A stretch of DNA of 42,959 nt from Bordetella parapertussis (lineage in GTDB: Bacteria > Pseudomonadota > Gammaproteobacteria > Burkholderiales > SG8-39): positions 1 to 42,959 of the forward strand of contig CAMAXP010000042.1 of the NCBI GenBank assembly GCA_945862265.1, written 5' to 3'. Shown here one piece after another: positions 7,100 through 14,771 of this stretch. Below the pieces are notes generated by a model. It had not been told where the DNA came from. It ran no database searches and saw only the letters and a program-made list of their open reading frames with translations. The position numbers and the translations under genes were made by a program. Numbering within the stretch: the stretch's first letter is position 1; each line of letters starts with the position of its first letter.

Positions 7100-9553
7100 A
7101 TGACCGCCGGCGAACCCGCCGGCCGGGGACTGTCCGCCGCCGAGGCCGCAGGGCGGCTGGCGGCCGACGGCCCCAACCTCCTGCCCGGCGCGCAATCGCG
7201 CAACACCTTTGCGATCGCGCTCGAGGTCCTGCGCGAGCCGATGTTCCTCCTGCTCGTCGCAAGCTCCGGCATTTACCTCATCCTCGGCGACCTGTCCGAA
7301 GCCCTTGTCCTGGCGGCCTCGATCGTCGTGGTGATGGTGATCACGGTGGTCCAGGAGCGCAAGTCCGAGCGCGCGCTCGAAGCGCTGCGCGACCTCTCCA
7401 GCCCGCGCGCCCTCGTCATCCGCGATGGCACCGAAACGCGGATCGCCGGCGCGGAGGTGGTGCGGGGCGACCTGATGCTGCTTGCCGAGGGCGACCGGGT
7501 GCCCGCCGACGCGACCCTGCTCGCCACGAACGACCTGACCGTGGACGAATCGCTGCTGACCGGCGAATCGCTGCCGGCCGAAAAAGGTGCCGGGACCGCG
7601 GTGTACTCCGGCACGCTGGTGGTCAAGGGACAGGGCCGCGCGCTGGTGACCGCGACCGGCGTGCATACCGAGTTCGGGCGCATCGGCGTCTCCCTCTCGG
7701 CCCTCGACAGCGAAAAGACCCGGCTGCAGACCGAGACCGCGCGCGTGGTGAAGATCTTTGCCACGGTCGGCCTGGTGATGTGCGTAGTGCTGATGCTCCT
7801 CTATGTGATGGCGCGCGGCGGGTGGCTCTCCGGCATCCTCGCGGGGCTGACGCTGGCGATGGCGATCCTGCCGGAGGAGTTCCCGGTGGTGCTCACCGTG
7901 TTCCTCGCGCTCGGCGCCTGGCGCATCTCGCAGCACGGCGTGCTCACGCGACGCATGCCGGCGATCGAGACGCTGGGCTCGGCCACGGTGCTTTGCGTCG
8001 ACAAGACCGGCACGCTCACCGAGAACCGCATGGCCGTGGCGGAAACGCTGCCCGCGGACGGGGTGTCGGCGGCACAAGTGCTGGAAGCGGCGGCGCTCGC
8101 CTGCGAGCCGGAAGCCTTCGACCCGATGGAACGGGCAATCCTCGCCGCCGCCGGTCCCGCCGCGGCGGAGCTGCGCAAGCGCTGGACGCTGGACCACGAC
8201 TACCCGCTCACGCAGGAGTTCCTCGCGGTGTGCCATGCGTGGCGCGCGCCGGAGGGGACGCATCGCGTCGTGGTCAAAGGCGCGGCGGAAACCGTGCTGG
8301 CGCTGTGCGGCCTGGAGGCAGACGCGGCCGAGCGCGCGCGCGCGCACGAGGCGGCCGGGCGCGGCCTGCGCATGCTCGGCGTGGCTGAGGCCGAGTGGGG
8401 CGAAGGTGAATGGCCCGCGGACCCGCATGCGTTCCGCTTCCGCTGGCTCGGCTTCGTCGGCCTGGCCGACCCGCTGCGCGCCGAAGTGCCGGCGGCCGTG
8501 GCGTTGTGCCGGCGCGCCGGCATCCGCGTGGTGATGGTGACCGGGGACCATCCCGGCACGGCGCTCGCTATCGCTGCGCAGGCCGGGATTGCGTACGAGG
8601 CCGGGGTGCTGACGGGAGTCGACATCGAGGCCCTCGACGAGGCGGCGCTGGCCGTCGAGGTGAAGCGCATCAACGTGTTCGCGCGCATCCGCCCGGCGCA
8701 GAAGCTGCGCCTCGTGCGGGCGTTCAAGGCCGCGGGCGAGATCGTCGCGATGACCGGCGACGGCGTGAACGACGCGCCGGCCCTGAAGGCCGCGCACATC
8801 GGCGTGGCGATGGGCAAGCGCGGCACCGACGTGGCGCGCGAGGCGGCCGCGCTGGTGCTGGTGGAGGACGACTTCGGGTCCATCGTCACGACGGTGCAGC
8901 TCGGCCGGCGCATCTACCAGAACATCCGCAACGCGATGCGCTACATCCTCGCGGTGCACGTGCCCACCGCGGGCATGGCGTTCATCCCGTTGCTGATGGG
9001 CGGCCCGGTGCTGCTCTTCCCGGTGCACATCGTGTTCCTCGAGTTCGTCATCGACCCGGCGTGCTCGATTGTCTACGAGGCGGAGGAAGGCGATGCGGGC
9101 CTGATGGGCCAGCCGCCGCGCGACCCGGCCGAGCCGCTCTTCAACCTCAACATGCTGCTGGTGAGCTTTGCGCTGGGCTTGTCGGCGCTGGCGGCGGTCG
9201 TGCTCGTCTATGGGTGGGCGCTGCGCTCGGGGCGCAGCGAAGGCGAAGTGCGCGCGCTGGCGTTCTCCGCCATCGTGTGCTGCAACTTGGTGATGATCCA
9301 CGCGACGCGCTCGCGGGACCTCAGCGTGTTTTCTTCGCTGGCCAAGCCCAACACCGCGCTGTGGTGGGTCACGGGCGGCACGCTCGTGGCGCTTGCGGCC
9401 TCGCTCTATATCCCGGTGGTCGCGGCGCTGTTTCGCTTTGCGCCGCTGGCCGCGCCCGACGTGCTGGTGGCCGTCGGCGCGGGCTTTGCCGGCGTGGCCT
9501 GGTACGAGATCTACAAGAAGGTGCGGCCCAAGTCGAGGGCATCCTCCGAATAG
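7100..9553 (+). CDS. Cation-translocating P-type ATPase (P2-like)
   Basis: ATP-driven membrane cation pump, 817 aa. Core motifs are intact: the actuator TGES near residue 154 (DESLLTGESLPAEK), the phosphorylated aspartate near 301 in VDKTGTLTEN, and the hinge MTGDGVNDAPALK near 552. Membrane helices flank these as expected (two before the actuator, two after it, six at the C-terminus). Helix 4 carries PEEFP instead of the PEGLP of SERCA-type pumps, and helix 6 reads FLEFVIDPACSIVYEAEEGD. I associate this pairing with a poorly characterised group related to calcium pumps. No heavy-metal CPC motif or N-terminal metal-binding domain is present, so copper or zinc export is unlikely. The ion specificity is not decided by the sequence. 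Confidence 0.9.
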   Translation: MTAGEPAGRGLSAAEAAGRLAADGPNLLPGAQSRNTFAIALEVLREPMFLLLVASSGIYLILGDLSEALVLAASIVVVMVITVVQERKSERALEALRDLSSPRALVIRDGTETRIAGAEVVRGDLMLLAEGDRVPADATLLATNDLTVDESLLTGESLPAEKGAGTAVYSGTLVVKGQGRALVTATGVHTEFGRIGVSLSALDSEKTRLQTETARVVKIFATVGLVMCVVLMLLYVMARGGWLSGILAGLTLAMAILPEEFPVVLTVFLALGAWRISQHGVLTRRMPAIETLGSATVLCVDKTGTLTENRMAVAETLPADGVSAAQVLEAAALACEPEAFDPMERAILAAAGPAAAELRKRWTLDHDYPLTQEFLAVCHAWRAPEGTHRVVVKGAAETVLALCGLEADAAERARAHEAAGRGLRMLGVAEAEWGEGEWPADPHAFRFRWLGFVGLADPLRAEVPAAVALCRRAGIRVVMVTGDHPGTALAIAAQAGIAYEAGVLTGVDIEALDEAALAVEVKRINVFARIRPAQKLRLVRAFKAAGEIVAMTGDGVNDAPALKAAHIGVAMGKRGTDVAREAAALVLVEDDFGSIVTTVQLGRRIYQNIRNAMRYILAVHVPTAGMAFIPLLMGGPVLLFPVHIVFLEFVIDPACSIVYEAEEGDAGLMGQPPRDPAEPLFNLNMLLVSFALGLSALAAVVLVYGWALRSGRSEGEVRALAFSAIVCCNLVMIHATRSRDLSVFSSLAKPNTALWWVTGGTLVALAASLYIPVVAALFRFAPLAAPDVLVAVGAGFAGVAWYEIYKKVRPKSRASSE

Positions 9554-9644
9554 CGCGCCGGCGTTCCGAAATCCGCAGTGCGGGACGGGGGATTACTTTG
9601 CCATAATGGGGCCATCCATCCCCCAAGCGGAGCACCTTCAGGCA

Positions 9645-11972
9645 ATGACTGGAATCACTGATATTCAGCCCGGCGCGAGCCAGTGGATCGGCAAGCCCAT
9701 GCGGCGCATCGAGGACGCACGGCTGCTCGCTGGGCAGGGCCGGTTCACCGACGACGTCAACCTCGAAGGCCAGGCTTGGGCGGCGTTCACCCGCTCGCCG
9801 CACGCGCATGCGCGCATCGCGAAGCTCGATGTTTCGGCCGCGCGCGCCGCACCCGGGGTGCTCGCGGTCTATACCGGTGCCGACATCGTCGCCGCCGGCC
9901 TCGCGCCCGTGCCTTTCACGCAGATGCACAAGCGCCCCGACGGCACCGAAATGACCGTCCCGCCGCGCCATGCGCTCACCGCCGAGGTGGCGCGATTCGT
10001 CGGCGATGCCGTGGCCATGGTGGTGGCCGGGACCCGCGACCAGGCGCGCGATGCAGCCGAACTCGTCGAGGTGGAGTGGGACGACCTGCCGGCCAATGCC
10101 GACCTGCCTTCCGCGGCGCGGGCGGATGCGCCCGTGCACTGGGCGCCCGCGTTCGTGCCGGAGTACGGCAACGTCGCCGCGCTTTACCGCATGGGCGACC
10201 GCGCAGCCTGTGATGCCGTTTTCGCTGCAGCGGCGCACGTGGTGAAGCTCAAAGTGGTGAACAACCGCGTGATCGCCAACCCGCTCGAGCCGCGTGCGCT
10301 GGTCGCGCAATTCGCGGAAGGCCGGTTCACGCTGTATTGCCCGGCCCAGAACACGCACACGGTCCGCGGCCAGCTCGCGAAAGTCTTCAACCTCGGCGAG
10401 GACGCGTTCCGCATCGTGTGCACGGACGTGGGCGGCGGGTTCGGCGCGCGCGGCTACGCGTACCCCGAGCACGCGGCGCTGCTGTTTGCGTCGCGCGCCC
10501 TCGGCCGGCCGGTCAAGTGGCGCGCCGATCGGTCCGAGAATTTCCTCTCCGAGGTCCACGGCCGCGACAGCATCGTGGATGCCGAGCTTGCGCTCGATGC
10601 GCAGCACCGGTTCACGGGCCTGCGCATGCAATCGATCGCCAATGTGGGCGCGTATGTCTCGAACTTCGGCGCCTGCGTCCCGGCCATGTCGGGCGCACGC
10701 GCGCCCACCGGCGTGTACGCGATCCCGGTGCTCGACCACGAAGTGCGGATCCTGTTCACCAACACCACGCCGGTGGACGCCTATCGCGGTGCGGGGCGCC
10801 CGGAGATGGGGTACCTCCTCGAGCGGCTGGTGAGTACCGCCGCGCGCGAACTCGGCGTCGACCCGATCGAGTTGCGCCTGAAGAACTTCGTGCGCGCCGA
10901 CCAGATGCCCTACAAGAACCCGGCGGGTGCGGTGTACGACTGCGGCGACTTCGAAAAAGTCCTGCGCGGCGCGATGCAGGCCGCCGACTGGGAAGGATTT
11001 GCCGCGCGCAAGGCCGCCGCCGCGAAGCGCGGCATGCTGTACGGCCGCGGCGTTGCAAGCTATGTCGAGATCACCGGCAGCGCGCGCATGAGCGAAGCCG
11101 TGATCGTCACCGCGGGCGGCGACGGGCATGTGACGCTGGTATCGGGCACGCAGCAGATCGGCCAGGGCATCCAGACCGCCTACGCCCAGATCATTGCCGA
11201 CCTGCTCGGCGTCTCACCCGATGCGGTGCGCATCCTCCAGGGGGATACGGACATTGCAAAGACCGGCGGTGGCGCCGGCGGTTCGCGGACGCTGCAGGTC
11301 GGCGGTAGCGCCACGCTTGCCGGCGCGCGAGCGCTGGTGGAGGCGGGCCGGCAGCTGGCGGCAAAGGAACTCGAAGCCGCGGCGACCGACATCGAATTCA
11401 CCGGCGGGCACTATCGCATCGCCGGGACCGACCGGTCCATCGGCCTCGCCGAGCTCGCGGGGCGCCAGCCCGAACGCAAGATCAGCGTAGCGCATACCGA
11501 GAGCGTGCAGGGCCAGACCTGGCCCAACGGCTGCCAGGTGGTGGAAGCCGAAGTGGATCCCGACACCGGCGTGGTCGAAATCACGCGGCTCACCGCGGTC
11601 GACGATATCGGCCGCGTGATGAACCCGCTGATGGCCGAAGGCCAGGTGCACGGCGGGATCGCGCAGGGACTCGGGCAGGCCTTGATGGAGCAGTCGATCT
11701 ACGACGAGACTGGCCAGCTTCTGACGGGCTCGTTCATGGACTATGCGATGCCGCGCGCCGAATCGATCCCGGACCTCGAGACCGGGTTCGACCAGACGGT
11801 GCCGAGCGCGCTTAACCTGCTGGGCGCCAAGGGTGTGGGCGAAGCCGGCTGTCATGGCGCGATGCCTGCAGCGGTGAACGCCGTGCTGGACGCGCTGGGC
11901 GGCAAGGGGTTGAAGACGCTGCACATGCCCCTTACCTCCGAGAAGATCTGGCGGGCGCTGCAGGAGGCCTGA
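9645..11972 (+). CDS. Xanthine dehydrogenase/CO dehydrogenase-family molybdopterin-binding large subunit
   Basis: Catalytic subunit of a molybdenum hydroxylase, 775 aa. It begins with the conserved IGKPMRRIEDARLLAGQGRF segment. The Mo-site loop reads VDAYRGAGRPEMGYLLERL near residue 380. This AYRGAGR version is that of form II or other xanthine-oxidase-like enzymes, not the AYXCSFR of genuine aerobic CO dehydrogenase. The catalytic glutamate is present near residue 733 in GVGEAGCHGAMPAAVNA, and glycine-rich pterin-binding segments (GGGFGARGYAYPEH, GGAGGSRTLQVGG) are intact. The small 2Fe-2S and medium FAD subunits are not adjacent, which is unusual. The ATG at 9645 gives the normal N-terminus; an in-frame ATG at 9606 is the alternative. 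The substrate is unknown. Confidence 0.9.
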   Translation: MTGITDIQPGASQWIGKPMRRIEDARLLAGQGRFTDDVNLEGQAWAAFTRSPHAHARIAKLDVSAARAAPGVLAVYTGADIVAAGLAPVPFTQMHKRPDGTEMTVPPRHALTAEVARFVGDAVAMVVAGTRDQARDAAELVEVEWDDLPANADLPSAARADAPVHWAPAFVPEYGNVAALYRMGDRAACDAVFAAAAHVVKLKVVNNRVIANPLEPRALVAQFAEGRFTLYCPAQNTHTVRGQLAKVFNLGEDAFRIVCTDVGGGFGARGYAYPEHAALLFASRALGRPVKWRADRSENFLSEVHGRDSIVDAELALDAQHRFTGLRMQSIANVGAYVSNFGACVPAMSGARAPTGVYAIPVLDHEVRILFTNTTPVDAYRGAGRPEMGYLLERLVSTAARELGVDPIELRLKNFVRADQMPYKNPAGAVYDCGDFEKVLRGAMQAADWEGFAARKAAAAKRGMLYGRGVASYVEITGSARMSEAVIVTAGGDGHVTLVSGTQQIGQGIQTAYAQIIADLLGVSPDAVRILQGDTDIAKTGGGAGGSRTLQVGGSATLAGARALVEAGRQLAAKELEAAATDIEFTGGHYRIAGTDRSIGLAELAGRQPERKISVAHTESVQGQTWPNGCQVVEAEVDPDTGVVEITRLTAVDDIGRVMNPLMAEGQVHGGIAQGLGQALMEQSIYDETGQLLTGSFMDYAMPRAESIPDLETGFDQTVPSALNLLGAKGVGEAGCHGAMPAAVNAVLDALGGKGLKTLHMPLTSEKIWRALQEA

Positions 11973-12066
11973 CCGACCGGCGCGCTACACTGTCACCGGC
12001 AGGCATCGCAGGGCGCGCTCGAACCAGGGCGCGCAGCTGTTCCGTTCGCTACTGGGAAGGCAAGGG

Positions 12067-12780
12067 ATGATCGCCCGCGCGCTGTTGCTGGTTGCCATCC
12101 TCGCGTGCGCCTCGGTGGCGAGTGCCGGGACCGAACTCATCATGACCGCGAAACTGCCGGGCGGCGACCCGGTGCCGTACATGCTGGATTCGACCGCTCC
12201 CGCGCCCAAGTACCTGCTGGTCCTCTTCCCCGGGGGATCGGGCGACATGAACCTGCGCATGGAGGAGGGCAGGATCAAGTTCGGCCTCTTCGGCAATTTC
12301 CTGATCCGTTCGCGGCCGCTCTTCGTCGACAACGAATTCGCGACGGCCTCCACGAACGCCACCGGCAGCGAGGAGCGCGTGCAGGCACTGCTCGACGACT
12401 TCAAGCGGCGATTCCCTGACGCGCGGATCTATTTCATCGGTACGAGCAATGGCACGGGTCCCACGATGCGGCTCGCGGCGTTCCTGCAGGACAAGGTCGC
12501 GGGAGGGATCCACACCTCGTCACGCGCGCAGATCTACTCGTTCGACGGCAAGGCCTACCGCAACCGGCATCTTGTCGTGCACCACGTCAACGACTGGTGC
12601 CGGGTGACGCCTTACAGCGCGGCGAAGCGCTCGAACGATAAATTCGGCACCGAACTCCTCACCATGGAAGGGGGGGTCTCGACGGGCAACGAATGCGAGG
12701 CCTACGCCCACCACGGGTTCAACGGCATCGAGAAGGAAACCGTCGACGCCATCAAGGCGTGGATCCGCAAGGGCGGCTGA
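12067..12780 (+). CDS. Exported alpha/beta-hydrolase-like protein
   Basis: A 237-aa protein with a signal peptide (MIARALLLVAILACASVASA, cleavage before GTEL), so it is probably periplasmic. It shows an alpha/beta-hydrolase layout: an early strand YLLVLFPGGSGDMNL, a nucleophile elbow GTSNGT with Ser near residue 127, a likely catalytic Asp near 176 in HHVNDWCRVTP, and His near 215-216 in AYAHHGFNGIE. Cysteines in NDWCRVTP and GNECEAYAHH could form a disulfide. The natural substrate is unknown. The family is inferred from the motif order; I do not recognise a named member. Confidence 0.7.
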   Translation: MIARALLLVAILACASVASAGTELIMTAKLPGGDPVPYMLDSTAPAPKYLLVLFPGGSGDMNLRMEEGRIKFGLFGNFLIRSRPLFVDNEFATASTNATGSEERVQALLDDFKRRFPDARIYFIGTSNGTGPTMRLAAFLQDKVAGGIHTSSRAQIYSFDGKAYRNRHLVVHHVNDWCRVTPYSAAKRSNDKFGTELLTMEGGVSTGNECEAYAHHGFNGIEKETVDAIKAWIRKGG

Positions 12781-12787
12781 GCCGCGA

Positions 12788-13328
12788 CTATCCGGCCTGG
12801 GCCCGCGATGTCTCGCCCGCGGCGAGGTGGACTTCCGCCACCGGGTTCAGTCCCGCCACCCAGTTGCGGTGGCGCGAAAAGATCTGTATGTCGTGCCCGG
12901 GGATGATGCGCTGCAATCGCTCGGCGCCCACCAGCGATTTCAGCCGCTCGTAGATCTTCATCAGGTTCCACGGGTTGCCCTGCAGGTACCCGGGCGGCCA
13001 CATGCGCTCGATCGCCTCTACATCCATCGACGTCAGCGGGGGTGAAGCCCGTCTTCGCGAGGACCGCGTCGGGCATTTCGATGTTCTGGAAACGGCTGCC
13101 GGTCATCGAATTGCCGCCCTTGAATCCGCAGTCGACGAGGATCACGCGGCGCTCCGGCATCGAAGGGCCCGTGGCGATCAGCGAGTACGCCATCGGGATG
13201 TCGGTCATGCCCTAGTTGCTGCAGATGGGGCAGCCGCCCATCATGTCTGTGGGGATCCGGCCCCGCGCGTAGCAATAGGTCCAGATCGAGTGGTCAGCGG
13301 GCATCGGGGCGTGGTCGTATGAGTGGAT
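12788..13328 (-). pseudogene. Decayed metallo-beta-lactamase-fold hydrolase (AHL lactonase-like)
   Basis: Two parts of one metallo-hydrolase are visible on the minus strand. The N-terminal part (WTYCYARGRIPTDMMGGCP, then MTDIPMAYSLIATGPS, VILVDCGFKGGN and AKTGFTPADVD) is interrupted by an in-frame TAG at 13212-13214. The C-terminal part (ERMWPPGYLQGNPWNLMKI, then RLQRIIPGHDIQIFSRHRNW and AGLNPVAEVHLAAG) continues in a different frame from about 13022. Between them, where family members have the HXHXDH zinc motif and roughly 120 residues, there is nothing: the middle has been deleted with a frameshift. The normal start codon also seems lost (ATC at the expected site). Intact relatives belong to the N-acyl-homoserine lactonase-like group. 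This copy cannot be active. Confidence 0.8.
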
Positions 13329-13396
13329 CGGCGGGCGAAGTCGCGCGACAAAGTATAGCCCGGCCGCCCCATGATGCCGCCGCGCCGGACTACACT

Positions 13397-13858
13397 ATGC
13401 TCATGCGCAACCTGCTGCTCGTCGGGTTTCACGTCGCGGCGCTGGTCGGACGCCTCGGACGACGCGTGACCGCAGCGGCGGCTCCGAAGGCTGCAAAGCC
13501 GCGCAAGGCGGCCCCCCGGGCGAAGCGCCCGGCCAGGCCGCGCCACCGCCACTCTGTCTATGTGATTGAACTGGGCCCCGAGGTGCTGAACGAGGCGAAG
13601 TTCCGCCGCGCCAACCCGGATTACGACGTGACCAAGCCCTGCGTCTATGTGGGCATGACAGGCCTCACCCCCGAGCAGCGGTTCGCCAACCACCGCAAGG
13701 GCGTGAAGTCGAACCGCTTTGCGCAGCAGTACGGCCTGAGGCTCCTGCCGCAGTTGTACGCGGTCTATAACCCGATGCCTTACCGGGCGGCGCAGGAGAT
13801 GGAGGTCGAACTCGCCATCGGCCTTCGCGAGCAGGGCTTCGGCGTGTGGCAGGCCTGA
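13397..13858 (+). CDS. GIY-YIG-like nuclease-fold protein
   Basis: 153 aa. A hydrophobic N-terminus (MLMRNLLLVGFHVAALVG) and a basic Ala/Lys/Arg-rich linker (residues about 25-50) lead into a small domain resembling GIY-YIG endonucleases. HSVYVIELGPEVL stands for the GIY strand and PCVYVGMTGLTPEQRFANHR for the YIG strand, with the helix arginine, and a C-terminal glutamate helix EVELAIGLREQGFGVWQA. Similar proteins are often annotated as hypothetical or, wrongly, as ribose-5-phosphate isomerase. The role is unknown; DNA cleavage is possible but not shown. The start is the ATG at 13397 (a second ATG follows two codons later). Confidence 0.65.
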   Translation: MLMRNLLLVGFHVAALVGRLGRRVTAAAAPKAAKPRKAAPRAKRPARPRHRHSVYVIELGPEVLNEAKFRRANPDYDVTKPCVYVGMTGLTPEQRFANHRKGVKSNRFAQQYGLRLLPQLYAVYNPMPYRAAQEMEVELAIGLREQGFGVWQA

Positions 13859-13905
13859 AGCGTAGTGGACCAACAACAACGCGGCAGTGAGCCGCTGGAG
13901 GAGAC

Positions 13906-14754
13906 ATGCAGACCTACGAGGACGTCCTTTACGAAGTGCAGGACCGCATTGCGGTGATCCGGCTCAACCGGCCTGAGTCCCTCAACGCCTTTACGGCCGC
14001 CATGGGCAACGGGCTGCGCAACGCGGTTGGCGCCGCGGTCGCCGACCCGGAGGTGCGCGTCATCGTGTTGACCGGCGCGGGGCGCGGGTTCTGCGCGGGC
14101 GCCGACATGAAGCTCCTGCAGGGTATCCAGGGCGGGACCACGGCGACCGGGAGCCGAAGAGAGGACGCGGACGCGGGCGCGCCGGATTTTTCCAGCGGCC
14201 TTGGTCCCGACGTGTCCGCGCACTATGGCGGCCGGTTCGGCTACCTGCTGAAGGCGAAGAAGCCCATCGTTGCCGCGCTGAACGGGCCTGCGGCCGGACT
14301 GGGGTTCGTGATTGCGCTCTACGCGGACCTGCGCTTTGCGGGCAGCGAGGCCGTGTTCACTACTTCATTCGGCCAGCGCGGCCTGATCGCCGAGCATGGA
14401 TGCAGCTGGCTGCTGCCGAGGCTGGTGGGTCCTGCGAATGCGCTCGACCTGTTGCTCTCGGCGCGCAAGATCGGCGCCGCGGAAGCCGAACGGATCGGCC
14501 TCGTGAACAAGGTCTTCGCACAAGCGACCTTCATGGAGGAGGTCCTGGCCTATGCGCGTGTGCTTGCCGACAAGGTTTCACCGCGTTCGATGGCAGTGAT
14601 GAAGGCGCAGGTGTGGAAGTCGCCGTTCCAGGACTTCGCCACCGCGCTCGCCGTGGCCGACAGCGAAATGCTGGCCAGCTTCAAGAGCGAGGACTTTCGC
14701 GAAGGCGTGGCGTACTACGTCGAGAAGCGCGCGCCCCGGTTCAAGGGGCTCTGA
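13906..14754 (+). CDS. Enoyl-CoA hydratase/isomerase family protein
   Basis: Crotonase-fold enzyme, 282 aa, acting on acyl-CoA thioesters in beta-oxidation or related pathways. The CoA-binding and oxyanion-hole segments are clear: VIRLNRPESLNAFTAAMGN, GAGRGFCAGADMKLL and ALNGPAAGLGFVIALYADLR. The downstream helix FGQRGLIAEHGCSWLLPRLV carries the glutamate (AEHG) expected in hydratases, followed by LLLSARKIGAAEAERIGLVN. An insertion of about 25 residues after the ADMKLL segment is polar and probably surface exposed; similar ones occur in longer family members. The start is the ATG at 13906 with GGAGGAG five bases upstream. No other fatty-acid genes are adjacent, so the substrate is open. Confidence 0.9.
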   Translation: MQTYEDVLYEVQDRIAVIRLNRPESLNAFTAAMGNGLRNAVGAAVADPEVRVIVLTGAGRGFCAGADMKLLQGIQGGTTATGSRREDADAGAPDFSSGLGPDVSAHYGGRFGYLLKAKKPIVAALNGPAAGLGFVIALYADLRFAGSEAVFTTSFGQRGLIAEHGCSWLLPRLVGPANALDLLLSARKIGAAEAERIGLVNKVFAQATFMEEVLAYARVLADKVSPRSMAVMKAQVWKSPFQDFATALAVADSEMLASFKSEDFREGVAYYVEKRAPRFKGL

Positions 14755-14771
14755 GCCGCGCCGGGACGGGG

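Noticed and set aside
6848..11129. Very long open frames antisense to the P-type ATPase and the molybdopterin subunit
   Set aside because: Rich in His, Arg and Ala with no domain; typical mirror frames of GC-rich genes whose sense strand has clear motifs.
9645..11972. Aerobic CO dehydrogenase large subunit
   Set aside because: The active-site loop is AYRGAGR, not AYXCSFR, and CoxM/CoxS are absent.
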